Shown: positions 51,920-60,749 of the stretch, one piece after another
Layout: each line of letters starts with the position of its first letter
Numbering within the stretch: position 1 is the first letter of the stretch
Assembly (NCBI GenBank): GCA_902793605.1
Contig: CADBEB010000013.1
Coordinates: forward strand, 1 to 64,000
DNA: 64,000 bases
Direction: 5' to 3'
DNA from: an uncultured Eubacteriales bacterium
GTDB taxonomy: Bacteria; Bacillota; Clostridia; Christensenellales; Aristaeellaceae
Notes under the pieces: model-generated
The model's database searches: none
The model's input: the letters and a program-made list of their open reading frames with translations, nothing else
What the model was told of the DNA's origin: nothing
Position numbers and translations under genes: made by a program

Positions 51920-52860
51920 TATACACAATATAAGATATGCAGATTTCTTATATTGCTGTCCCTGATCCCGTCATTCACTGAATACGCGTGCTTCTCCAGA
52001 TCGCCGCAGACCGCCTCGGTCAGTCCCTGCTCCTGCAGCTGCCCGATGATCTCCGACGCAATCCCCTCCATGCAGAAATACTTGTCCTCGGCCATCGCCT
52101 CGCTGTTGTCCGTCGTCAGCAGCCACTCCAAGCTCCGCCCCAGGTCTTCCCCGCCTGGCAGGGTCTTCAGCGCGCGGAAGCTCCATTTGTAATACGGCAT
52201 GTAGGTCCTGTTCAGCAGAAACACTGCGGAAAGCGTGTTCCGCACAAACTCGCCCACAGCCAGCTGGGCCGCCCCGGTTTCCCCGTGTTTCAGGCATCGG
52301 CGGTAGTTGTACTGCCCGCTCTGGGCCATCAGCAGCAGATGCCCGGCCAGCCGCTTTCTCCGGACATCCTCCGGCATCTCCCGCAGGATCTTCCGGCAAT
52401 CCGTCAGCAGCCCGGCTTCATCCCGGAACACCTCGCCGTTCACAGCCTCCGCCAGCGCGTAGTCCGGCAGGCGGAGCCAGCGTTCCGCCGTCAGTTCCTC
52501 CGCCGGGCACCCGATCTTATCCGTAAAGTATTCATCGATCCGGAATACCCCGTGGCGCTGTCCGCCGACGGGGTTCATCTTTTGCCGCCGGAATCCTTCA
52601 AATTCAGCCGGAAGCTTCGCGTACGCCCGTTCCATCTGAAAAGCCATCCGCCGGTCCACGATCTCCTCTCCGGGGATGAACAGGCAGAACCCCGGCTCAA
52701 AGTCGTGATCCCGGGATACCTCGTCGTCAAACCCGTAGCATTCCGATCCACTGCCCGTGAGCGCCGCGGCGATGATCCCCTCGTATTCCGGGAACTGTTC
52801 CCGGATCATCGGGATCCCGTATACCTCCCAGTATGCCCGAGCCAGTTCAATCCCCGTCAT
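51919..52860 (-). CDS. DUF4037 nucleotidyltransferase-like protein
   Basis: A 313-residue protein of the DUF4037 family. The N-terminal part (about residues 30-55, GSGSECYGFDDEVSRDHDF) looks like the nucleotidyltransferase active-site G(S/G)...D.D pattern, followed by a helical region. Function not established. It overlaps the upstream TPR protein gene by 14 bases, a pairing that suggests a joint complex. Confidence 0.82.
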   Translation of the reverse strand: MTGIELARAYWEVYGIPMIREQFPEYEGIIAAALTGSGSECYGFDDEVSRDHDFEPGFCLFIPGEEIVDRRMAFQMERAYAKLPAEFEGFRRQKMNPVGGQRHGVFRIDEYFTDKIGCPAEELTAERWLRLPDYALAEAVNGEVFRDEAGLLTDCRKILREMPEDVRRKRLAGHLLLMAQSGQYNYRRCLKHGETGAAQLAVGEFVRNTLSAVFLLNRTYMPYYKWSFRALKTLPGGEDLGRSLEWLLTTDNSEAMAEDKYFCMEGIASEIIGQLQEQGLTEAVCGDLEKHAYSVNDGIRDSNIRNLHILYCV

Positions 52861-53671
52861 GGATCTCCTTTGCCCTCCTCATCAGTTCCGCTTCCGTTGC
52901 GAAATATCCGTAATGTCCGAAGACCGGTGCGCATTTTTCGCACACAAAGGCATAATACCCGTTCCGCGGCAGGCTTTCGGCATCCAGCAGTTCCTCTGCC
53001 GTGTCCAGGTAATCCTCGACCTTTTCTTCCGCCGCTTCCGCGCCGAGGGCTGCTTCTGCCGCGTCCGCCATGTTCAGCCAGGTGATCGCCTGTTCCAGCT
53101 CACCGTACTCCTGCTGCTTCATGACCGCGATCGCCTTGCGGAACATTTCCTCCGCCTCGTCGTACCGGCCGCAGACCGACAGCGCCAGGGCCATGTTGTT
53201 GTACAGGCCGCCCAACCGGCCGTCACTCCCGGACAAATTCTTCTCATAGTTGGCCCGGGCCATCTCGAAGAAGGCCAGCCCGCCGACAGGGTCGCCAAAG
53301 GCCTCCCGGACCGTTCCCGCGTTCACCCAGGTCGTCCCCGCGGTGACCGTATCCTCCATGCCAAGCTTCCCGACCAGTTCCGTTGCGCGATCCGCATGGG
53401 CAAATGCTTCCTCCTGCCTGCTCTGCTTCCGGTAATAGCCCATGAGCTCATTGTTCAGCATCAGCTGGCCCCGCTCGTCGTGGTTCGCTTCCGCCTCCGC
53501 CAGCCAGTACTTCAGGTGCCGTTCCACCGCTTCCCAATCGCTGCGGTCCTCGTATTCCCGCAGCTTGTCCAGGATCCTGCCGACCGGCACCGGTTCCGTG
53601 CTGACTTCCTCTCCGGGTTTTCCGCACAGCACACAGTTCGGTTCGATATAGTCTTCCTTTTCCAGTTTCAT
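52847..53671 (-). CDS. TPR-repeat protein with CxxC pair
   Basis: A 274-residue protein with about five tetratricopeptide-type helical pairs (about residues 40-225). One CxxC near the N-terminus (NCVLCGKPG) and another near the C-terminus (CEKCAP) could bind one zinc. TPR arrays bind other proteins; the DUF4037 protein translated from the overlapping gene is the obvious candidate. Unknown function. Confidence 0.82.
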   Translation of the reverse strand: MKLEKEDYIEPNCVLCGKPGEEVSTEPVPVGRILDKLREYEDRSDWEAVERHLKYWLAEAEANHDERGQLMLNNELMGYYRKQSRQEEAFAHADRATELVGKLGMEDTVTAGTTWVNAGTVREAFGDPVGGLAFFEMARANYEKNLSGSDGRLGGLYNNMALALSVCGRYDEAEEMFRKAIAVMKQQEYGELEQAITWLNMADAAEAALGAEAAEEKVEDYLDTAEELLDAESLPRNGYYAFVCEKCAPVFGHYGYFATEAELMRRAKEIHDGD

Positions 53672-53686
53672 ATCTGCCTCCCGACT

Positions 53687-54142
53687 CTACAGCCTTCTGT
53701 TTATTATTCCCCTGCATCCTTCTTCGATCTGCCGGAGCGCGCCGCGGAAATCCCGCGTATACCAAGGATCGTCGATCTCCATTCCCGGTTCCCCGGCCCA
53801 GGCCCGCAGCAGGGAGATCTTCCCTTCCGGGTCTCCCCCGTAGATCCGCTTCATGTCATACAGGTTCTCCGTGTCCATCCCGATCAGGCAGTCGTACCGG
53901 TCGTAGTCCGCCCGGACCGTCTGCCGGGCCGCATGCGGTTCACATCGGTAGCCGTTCTCCTGCAGCGCGCGCTTCATCGGCGGATAGATATCGTTGCCGA
54001 TCTCCTCCCGCGTCGCCGCGGCTGAATCCACCTCGATATCACTGATCCGTCTTTCCCGGATCATCTGCTTCAGCACCATTTCCGCAGCCACACTTCGGCA
54101 GATATTGCCGTGGCAGATAAATAAAATACGTGTCTGGGTCAT
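53687..54142 (-). CDS. Low-molecular-weight protein-tyrosine phosphatase
   Basis: A 151-residue LMW-PTP with the CX5R loop FICHGNICRS at the start and the catalytic-acid DDPWYT near residue 122. It dephosphorylates protein tyrosines, often counteracting BY-kinases of polysaccharide export. AAAAGGAGG precedes the ATG. No kinase gene is nearby; the IS element lies directly upstream. Confidence 0.94.
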   Translation of the reverse strand: MTQTRILFICHGNICRSVAAEMVLKQMIRERRISDIEVDSAAATREEIGNDIYPPMKRALQENGYRCEPHAARQTVRADYDRYDCLIGMDTENLYDMKRIYGGDPEGKISLLRAWAGEPGMEIDDPWYTRDFRGALRQIEEGCRGIINRRL

Positions 54143-54365
54143 GAAAAACCTCCTTTTGCCGCGATATGCCGCGTTTCCAAAGTCTTCCGGCGTTCAGAAT
54201 TCTGTTCATACTATCCACATGACATCTTTAAAGTACTCCCCATGTCAAGGACAATCGAATTTAACACCCTGGAAAACAGCTACCAATCATGGTAGACTTC
54301 AGATGCCAGCAATCGGAGGATAAGGCAACGCAGAGGTGCGACCTGAGCGCCGGCTGGCTTCCGAA

Positions 54366-54434
54366 GGGGCGGTGCCATACGGTATCGCTCTTTTCTGTTG
54401 CATGCTGACAGAAGAGATACCGGTGGCGAGCCCC
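54366..54434. repeat. Long imperfect hairpin inside the IS
   Basis: A 69-base imperfect palindrome: GGGGC-GCCA-CGGTATC-TCT-TTCTGT on the left and ACAGAAGAG-ATACCG-GGC-GCCCC on the right. Immediately after lies a perfect CAAGGGGC-AGA-GCCCCTTG hairpin (54464-54482) at the end of orfB. Confidence 0.75.
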
Positions 54435-54462
54435 TGAGGAACAAAGCGATAAACCTCGGGGT

Positions 54463-55428
54463 TCAAGGGGCAGAGCCCCTTGGGACTCCTCCCCTAGGAG
54501 GTTTGCCGGGCAGCGGGTACTCCCCGGTAGTGACGTAATGGTAGAACTGGCTGGGTGACAGCTTGGCCAGCTGCCATTGGTACCGATCATGGTTGTAGTA
54601 ATCGAACCAATCGTCGATATCCCGCTTCACATCTTCGAAGCAATCCCAGTATGCCATCTTGTCTGCCAGTTCATCCTTCATGTGCCCGTAGAAGCTTTCT
54701 TGTGGAGCATTATCCCAGCAGTTTCCGCGGCGGGACATGCTCTGCCGGAGCCCAAAGTCGTTTACAATCTTAATGAACTGTACGCTGGTGTAGTGTGGAC
54801 CTTGGTCAGAATGAATCATGGTTTCTGCATTAAGTGAAACACCATAATCCCGTTGCATGTTTTTTACGGTTTCCAGCACAAAATCAATCTCCAGGCTGTT
54901 GCTGAGCACATGGGCCAGAGCTTCTTTGGTGTAGGCATCCAGGATTGTTGACAGATACAGGAAGCCATCCTGAAAACCAATGTAAGTGATATCTGTCAGC
55001 AATACCATTCTGGGCCCATGCGATTCGAATTCCCGGTTCAGCAAATTATCTGCCACATTGTTTGTCCGAAGAGCCTTTGCCATTCTCCTGTACGGATTGG
55101 CCTTCCGGATCGGACAGAAAAGATTGAACTTGTGCATGAGCCGCCGGATCTTCTTGGGATTCATGACGATTCCCATGTGGAGAAGCCTCATATTAATGCT
55201 GAGGACACCCTTCTTGTAGCCGCGGAAGTTGTATGCTTCCAGGATCAGTTCAAAGTCGGCCCGATCATTCGCTTCCTTTTTCTCACGGTTAGCCTCTGAC
55301 TTGACCCAGTTATAGTATCCGGACGTTGATACGCCTGCGATATCGCACAATGCAACTACTGTCAGGGAAGAGGATTTATCCTTGAGCGATTCGTGGATGA
55401 TTTCAAAGACTGCTGACTGAACACCCAC
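54463..55428 (-). CDS. IS3-family transposase orfB
   Basis: A 321-residue DDE transposase (rve integrase core). Catalytic acids are visible in LLTDITYIG, MIHSDQGPHYTS and the final Glu in NAPQESFYGHMKDEL. Start is a GTG two bases after the orfA stop, so reinitiation or a frameshift could join the two. The C-terminus ends in a GC-rich hairpin-encoded tail. Confidence 0.95.
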   Translation of the reverse strand: MGVQSAVFEIIHESLKDKSSSLTVVALCDIAGVSTSGYYNWVKSEANREKKEANDRADFELILEAYNFRGYKKGVLSINMRLLHMGIVMNPKKIRRLMHKFNLFCPIRKANPYRRMAKALRTNNVADNLLNREFESHGPRMVLLTDITYIGFQDGFLYLSTILDAYTKEALAHVLSNSLEIDFVLETVKNMQRDYGVSLNAETMIHSDQGPHYTSVQFIKIVNDFGLRQSMSRRGNCWDNAPQESFYGHMKDELADKMAYWDCFEDVKRDIDDWFDYYNHDRYQWQLAKLSPSQFYHYVTTGEYPLPGKPPRGGVPRGSAP

Positions 55429-55430
55429 TG

Positions 55431-55868
55431 CTATTTGCCTCGCTTTCCAGATATCAACTGCTGAGAGATTTTTTTTAGAAACTCCACTTCCTTCCTCAGA
55501 TAGATGACTTCATTTTTCAGCTTGGCATATGAGCCGGGATTGCACTCGAGCTGTTCGATTTCTTCCTCGCTCATACGAGTTCCGGCAGTTCTCAGATAAC
55601 CCTCATGGAGACCGTTCTTCGACTCTGCTTCCCGTCTGACGTTGCGCACCATGTTCTTCATGCGCTGTTCACCGAGCATCTTAGGATCATAGCCCAGTTC
55701 TTCCACAATCCGCCTGGATGTCCATCCTGCTTGATGAAGTTCAAGAATAACCTTCTTTGCTTCGAGTGTAATCGAAAGTCGGCTCGCTGTTACAGCTGAA
55801 GTATTCGGATTCTCTTTCAGGATCCGAATATCTTCTTGAGTAAAGCTTGAATACTTTCGCATAGTCAA
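55431..55868 (-). CDS. IS3-family transposase orfA
   Basis: A 145-residue DNA-binding protein with a helix-turn-helix (about residues 40-62, HQAGWTSRRIVEELGYD) and a leucine-zipper-like coil at the C-terminus (KNEVIYLRKEVEFLKK), as in IS3-family orfA. It recognises the element ends. Confidence 0.9.
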   Translation of the reverse strand: MTMRKYSSFTQEDIRILKENPNTSAVTASRLSITLEAKKVILELHQAGWTSRRIVEELGYDPKMLGEQRMKNMVRNVRREAESKNGLHEGYLRTAGTRMSEEEIEQLECNPGSYAKLKNEVIYLRKEVEFLKKISQQLISGKRGK

Positions 55869-55956
55869 CAGTCCTTTCTTTTGCTAGTATATCACCTCCA
55901 TTCCTTGTGTCACAAGGATTCTGACGTCTTGTCCTTGATAAAGCGCTGATTTCATT

Positions 55957-56105
55957 GTCCGGATTTACGGATTCTGGATAAATAGTCTTGTCCACATTAT
56001 GGGATTGGTGCTTTTTCCAACGTCCATATTATGGGATTCATGCTATTTCGAATGTCCACAAACCGGGATCGTGTTAAATTCATGTGTCCATTCTACGGGG
56101 AGTAT
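55957..56105. repeat. Five subterminal repeats with 32-base period
   Basis: GTCC occurs at 55957, 55990, 56022, 56054 and 56086, steps of 33, 32, 32 and 32. The better copies read GTCCACATTATGGGATT and GTCCATATTATGGGATT. The last coincides with the right inverted repeat. Confidence 0.8.
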
Positions 56106-56111
56106 TTTACT

Positions 56112-56322
56112 TCATCAGTGTCATATCGCTGAAAAACGCTGCAAAATGCGTCAAAAATCGAGGCCGTCAAAAGTAGTAGAAAAGTAGTAAAATGGCGAAT
56201 GCAGTACTACTCTCACTTTTCGGCATACGATTCACTTCATCATCAATATCCCAAATCATCATTCATTACTTGCTTACCATGCTCGTAAATTTATCACCAA
56301 AACTGTTCATCCTTATCGAAAA
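56112..56322. other. Spacer between the IS and the restriction locus
   Basis: No gene seen. It has AAAGTAGTAGA and AAAGTAGTAAA (near 56167 and 56180) and AGTACTACT (near 56200), a small repeat/inverted-repeat group, and becomes AT-rich toward the next gene. Confidence 0.5.
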
Positions 56323-57381
56323 TCAATCCGGATGAAAGAATCCAATCCATTTCTTTTTACTTTCATAATACTCCATAACATTTTCGGAAAAAGTAGATAA
56401 TCCCGTAAGTGAAGCTGATACAATTGCAGCAGGATAATTTGTGTTTGCTGCAGCAATTATTGTTGCTGGTATAGAACAGATAGACACAAATTTTGACCAA
56501 CGTTTAACTTGTTCAAATCTTCTATGAATAATATTATTTATATATTGTTGTCGCATCCGTAGTTCCTCTTTAATTATATCTGATGTAATGTCTTCTCCAC
56601 TAATGCTAAGTCTTTTTACAATGTCCTCTATTTCGTTACGCAGCTGAAACAATTCATCATAATCACGAAAAGATAATACTTTATTCATATATTCTTTTGT
56701 TTTTTTCTCAAAACTAATACTACACTCTTCTTCACGATTACACGTTGAACATTTTTTGTCACTTGTTAAGACATATTCTGGAGGAATAATCCCGTTTGGT
56801 AAAATAAAGGAGAAAAGATCATCATAGATGCTTGTAAAAGTCTTAGAATTCATTCTTAGTCCGTTCAGTTTTTCTTTATACTTCAAGAATGTATATGTAT
56901 GATCGTTAAATAAGCATTGAGCTTCTATTGACTCAGCTATAAATAGACTAGCATATATTGATTCTATATATGGAAAGCAGTATTCCTGATTGTCTATTAT
57001 TATATTCAGATAATCATTCCCCTTTATATCGTGTATTTTTACCACATCAGGCAATCTTTTACTCATTTCTCTTAAGTCATTGACTACTCTTGTTTGTATA
57101 TTTTCCAATGCAAATGGTTGTACATTAAATTCATCATCACCAATCAATTCAATAAGATTATGCTCTTTTAAAATTTGCAGCATTATAGAGATAGCTACAT
57201 CTGTTTTATCATGACTTTCATTATTGATACTGTTTAAAAATATATCTTCTGGCAAACATATTTTATCAACCCAAAGCATTGTGGATGCATTGTGAAATAG
57301 CCATGAAAAATCCATATTACACGCATCACATAAGCCTATTTTTTTCCCCACACCTAATCCCGTAATCAAAACTTTTTGCAT
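56323..57381 (-). CDS. AT-rich unknown protein with Cys motifs and membrane tail
   Basis: A 352-residue protein of no recognised family. Visible: CDAC near residue 18; a second Cys cluster CSTCNREEEC near 213; a helical middle; and a hydrophobic C-terminal region (about residues 300-335, ICSIPATIIAAANT onward) that could insert in a membrane. It is clearly more AT-rich than hsdR and hsdM, with many ATA, TTA and AAT codons. AAGGAG lies nine bases before the ATG. It is the last gene of the type I restriction operon, so a defence-related role is possible, not shown. Confidence 0.75.
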   Translation of the reverse strand: MQKVLITGLGVGKKIGLCDACNMDFSWLFHNASTMLWVDKICLPEDIFLNSINNESHDKTDVAISIMLQILKEHNLIELIGDDEFNVQPFALENIQTRVVNDLREMSKRLPDVVKIHDIKGNDYLNIIIDNQEYCFPYIESIYASLFIAESIEAQCLFNDHTYTFLKYKEKLNGLRMNSKTFTSIYDDLFSFILPNGIIPPEYVLTSDKKCSTCNREEECSISFEKKTKEYMNKVLSFRDYDELFQLRNEIEDIVKRLSISGEDITSDIIKEELRMRQQYINNIIHRRFEQVKRWSKFVSICSIPATIIAAANTNYPAAIVSASLTGLSTFSENVMEYYESKKKWIGFFHPD

Positions 57382-57434
57382 AGTATTATACTCCTTGTTT
57401 TTTCTAATCCGGACTCATTTCAAGTGTTCTTTAG

Positions 57435-60400
57435 TTATGCCACCGTAGCGTTAGCGTTCACCTGCTCAATGGCCTTCCGGATACCCGCCCATATGGAGAG
57501 ATCGGTAAAGACTTCGACAATACTGCCCTGATCCGTAAACGGTGAATCCTGCAGCACTGAAAGATCCTTCATCATCCCGTTGTGGACGATGTATTCTACG
57601 ATCTGGTTCACAAAGTAGATCTGCCGACTGTCCAGTTGTGTGCTGTCAAGATAATCAGCAAAGGCAGCTTTAGCTGCTGTCATATCCAGTCCGATAACAC
57701 TCCGGACAAATTCACCCAGAGGAACCGATCCAATCTCCCGCTCATAATCCTGCTTTGTTCCAACTTCACTCCACAGGATCCTTTCCAGTTCCGCCACATC
57801 ATCTTCTGTCAGCGGAATATTGCTTTTCAGTTTTGCGATCGCTTCATTCTCCTGATGCTGGCGCACATAGTATTCCGCTTTAGCCTTGTAATCCGCCAGA
57901 TAATCGTTCTCCAGTTCTGATTCATGGAACGTCATAGAAAGAATCTCGTCATCGAAATTCGTATTGTAAACAACCTGTTTGTTGGGAATGTATTTGATCA
58001 GATCCCGTATATTCTCCCGGATATTTTCAAACTCATTGATTCCGGCATTATCCAGATAATCCGTCTTCAGGATTTTCTGGATCAGTTCCTGCTGCGCCAT
58101 AATCTCCGGAATATTGGCAACCCCAGCGACTGCTTGCACCTTGTTGATCAAATCATGCCGGGCTTTGGAATACTTTTTCCCGACCAGGTATGCCAGTTCA
58201 ATCCCGTACAGCAGCGCGTCAAACCGTAGAGCCTTCGCGTCATCCGGATCCGGCAGGATCAGCGGTGCCAGTTCATCCGTCATGAACAATGTGTCCTCAT
58301 AGGTGAGGGCCTTATAGCTCTCCGGATCACTGTACAGTTCCACATATTTCAAATGCTGTTTCACCGCAAAATTCTCCCGGTCCAGCTCCTGTACTTTTTC
58401 CAGCAACTCCTGCACCAGGGATTTCCGGAAAGCAATCAGTTCCTCCGTCTGATATGCCATATCCTGCAGCTTATATATAATCTGCGCTTTCAGGCTGAAC
58501 AGCATCGCGGAAAGGGCCAGGGTATTGTTGTTGGCTTTCCCTTTGTTCATCCGGAAAAACTCAAAGTTGCCGCAGAAATCAAAGATATAGAATTTGCTCT
58601 TGTCCTCCCCGTCGATCAATCCGGGACACAGCCGGGTTCCGCGGCCGATCATCTGCCAGAACTTCGCCTTGCTCATCACCTTTTTGAAGAATACCAGGTT
58701 CAGCACTTCCGGCACGTCGATGCCGGTATCCAGCATATCCACGGAAATGGCAATCTGCGGCAGCTTGTCCGGTTCAGAGAATTCATCGATAGCGCTCTGG
58801 GCATAGGTCATGTAATTGTCGATGACCTTTGCCCATCCGGGCAGATGCGGGAATTCCTTCCCGAAGTTCTTCAGAATCTCCTCGGCATGCTTATGGTTCT
58901 TCGCGAAGATGATGGACTTCCCGATCTTGTTCCCGTAATCGATCTTCAGTCCTTCCTTCATCAGGATCCGTAGGACTTCCCGGATCGTGTCCTCATTGAA
59001 AATCCATTCATTCAGGGCTGAGGAAGCAATACTCTCCGGCAACTCACCATTCTCGTCCTCAAATGTGTTTTCATAAGCCTCCCGGTCCTCTTCAGAGAGT
59101 TCATCATATACGATACCTTCCTGAATGAATTTCAGGGTCGTCTCCACGCTGATAAAGTCCACCAGATATCCATCCTTTACCGCCTGGGCTAGTTCATATC
59201 CATAGGTCGGAATCCCGTTCTGCAATTCAAAGATCTCATAGGTGTTCTTGTCGATATCATCCTTAGGCGTGGCAGTCAGGCCCACCAGCGGCGCGTCGAA
59301 GTAATTGAAGATATCCCGGTATTTGTTATAGATGGACCGATGCGCTTCGTCGCAGATCACCAGATCAAAATGCCCGGGCGTAAACAACCGCTGCTCTTTT
59401 TCATCCTGCACGGTATCGATGCAGTTGTACATCGTCTGGTAGGTGGAGAAGACGCAGTGGGCTGTATAGTTCGTCTTGTCCTCGCACAGGTTCACCACGG
59501 ACAGGTCCGGAAGCAGATTGACAAAGTTCCGCTTTGCCTGGGTCACCAGGGAGTTCCGATCCGCCAGGAACAGGATATCCCGAACCCATCCTTTTTCCAT
59601 CAGCACCTTGCATAGGGCAATCACCGTCCGGGTTTTTCCGCTGCCGGTCGCCATCACCAACAGGGCTTTCCGGCGATTCTTTTTGTCAAAGCTCTCACAG
59701 ACGGCCTTGATTGCTTCCTCCTGGTAATACCGTCCGGCGATGTTCCTGTCCACATGGATCAGGCTCATCGGCTGGCGCATCCGGCGCAGGTTGAACATCT
59801 TTTCCAGATCCCGTTTGCTGAAAACAGCCGCGACCCGGCGTTCCGGATACTGTCCGTCATCAATCCGGGTTTCAAAACCGTTTGTCAGGAAGATTACCGG
59901 GCGGCGGTTATACTGCTTCTCCAACAGGTCAGCATACAGCTTTGCCTGCTGGCGCCCCTTCGCCACGTCCACACAGGTTCGTTTCGCTTCAATCACCGCC
60001 AGGGCTTTTCCGTCATCCCCATACAGCACATAATCCGCATAGCCGACTTCGCTCTGGTTGGGCATGCCGGGCAGTTCCACCTCATCCAACCAGTCCTTGC
60101 CTTTGGTCCAGCCGGCATCCTCCAGCATGACGTCGATATACAGTTTCCGGGTCTTATATTCCGAAATCTCCAGGGGTTTGGGCGTATAAGCCTGCTGCTG
60201 TTCCTCGCGCCGGACCGTCAGTTCTTCCTTCAGGGCGGCGTTTTCCTCAATCAGTTTTGCCAGCTGGATCTCCGTTTCCGGCGGAACCACATACACCGGC
60301 GCGGTGGACTGTTCCGGCAATGCGGGATCGAAAGTACCTGACTGATAATCCCTGCTGTAGCAGCAAGCCACAAAGTCCATGAATACCCACAGATTCTGCA

Positions 60401-60731
60401 GGCACAGCATCGCTTGTTCCTTTGTGATCTTCTTCCCGTCGTGAGCGGCGAAATTGCCGATCTTGCGGATATACTCCAGTCGCCGTATCAGGTTCGTGTC
60501 CACAATATCCCGGAATTCCTCCGTACTCAGCAGGCTGACCAGCTTATCATCCCAGGGCATGGAAAGAGCACTGTCCACGGAATACATCCATTTAACAGCA
60601 AACTCCATCGCCCGGCGGCAGTTCAGCACGCAGGCTGCCGGATCTATGCTGTAGATTTTTTCTGCTGCCACCGCAACTTCCCCGAAGGGAACGAAGTCCG
60701 GTACGGAAAGGAGGAAATCAAAGTTGGTCAT
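57435..60731 (-). CDS. hsdR: Type I restriction endonuclease subunit R
   Basis: A 1098-residue translocase-nuclease. It starts with a DUF4145-like helical domain (about residues 1-120), then the PD-(D/E)XK nuclease with VIEAKRTCVDVAKGRQQAKLYA, an SF2 helicase with MATGSGKTRTV (Walker A), CDEAHRS (DEAH-like box), ATPKDD and a C-terminal helicase lobe with GRGTRLCPG, and an EcoEI-type C-terminal region. It cuts unmethylated DNA with HsdM and HsdS after translocation. Confidence 0.95.
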   Translation of the reverse strand: MTNFDFLLSVPDFVPFGEVAVAAEKIYSIDPAACVLNCRRAMEFAVKWMYSVDSALSMPWDDKLVSLLSTEEFRDIVDTNLIRRLEYIRKIGNFAAHDGKKITKEQAMLCLQNLWVFMDFVACCYSRDYQSGTFDPALPEQSTAPVYVVPPETEIQLAKLIEENAALKEELTVRREEQQQAYTPKPLEISEYKTRKLYIDVMLEDAGWTKGKDWLDEVELPGMPNQSEVGYADYVLYGDDGKALAVIEAKRTCVDVAKGRQQAKLYADLLEKQYNRRPVIFLTNGFETRIDDGQYPERRVAAVFSKRDLEKMFNLRRMRQPMSLIHVDRNIAGRYYQEEAIKAVCESFDKKNRRKALLVMATGSGKTRTVIALCKVLMEKGWVRDILFLADRNSLVTQAKRNFVNLLPDLSVVNLCEDKTNYTAHCVFSTYQTMYNCIDTVQDEKEQRLFTPGHFDLVICDEAHRSIYNKYRDIFNYFDAPLVGLTATPKDDIDKNTYEIFELQNGIPTYGYELAQAVKDGYLVDFISVETTLKFIQEGIVYDELSEEDREAYENTFEDENGELPESIASSALNEWIFNEDTIREVLRILMKEGLKIDYGNKIGKSIIFAKNHKHAEEILKNFGKEFPHLPGWAKVIDNYMTYAQSAIDEFSEPDKLPQIAISVDMLDTGIDVPEVLNLVFFKKVMSKAKFWQMIGRGTRLCPGLIDGEDKSKFYIFDFCGNFEFFRMNKGKANNNTLALSAMLFSLKAQIIYKLQDMAYQTEELIAFRKSLVQELLEKVQELDRENFAVKQHLKYVELYSDPESYKALTYEDTLFMTDELAPLILPDPDDAKALRFDALLYGIELAYLVGKKYSKARHDLINKVQAVAGVANIPEIMAQQELIQKILKTDYLDNAGINEFENIRENIRDLIKYIPNKQVVYNTNFDDEILSMTFHESELENDYLADYKAKAEYYVRQHQENEAIAKLKSNIPLTEDDVAELERILWSEVGTKQDYEREIGSVPLGEFVRSVIGLDMTAAKAAFADYLDSTQLDSRQIYFVNQIVEYIVHNGMMKDLSVLQDSPFTDQGSIVEVFTDLSIWAGIRKAIEQVNANATVA

Positions 60732-60749
60732 TTTATATCAACCCCAGTA

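Larger units (their letters stand above)
54226..56111. mobile_element. IS3-family insertion sequence with subterminal repeats
   Basis: Two transposase frames (orfA 55431-55868, orfB 54463-55428, minus strand) are enclosed by imperfect inverted repeats of about 40 bp: 54226-54267 and 56071-56111, sharing GTGTTAAATTC, TGTCC and GGGGAGTA. About 200 bp lies between each end and the genes. A target duplication is not obvious. Both frames are intact, so the element may be active. Confidence 0.85.

Noticed and set aside
55957-56111. CRISPR array
   Set aside because: The 32-base period looks CRISPR-like, but repeats are imperfect, there are no spacers between them, the last repeat is the IS terminal repeat and no cas gene is near.
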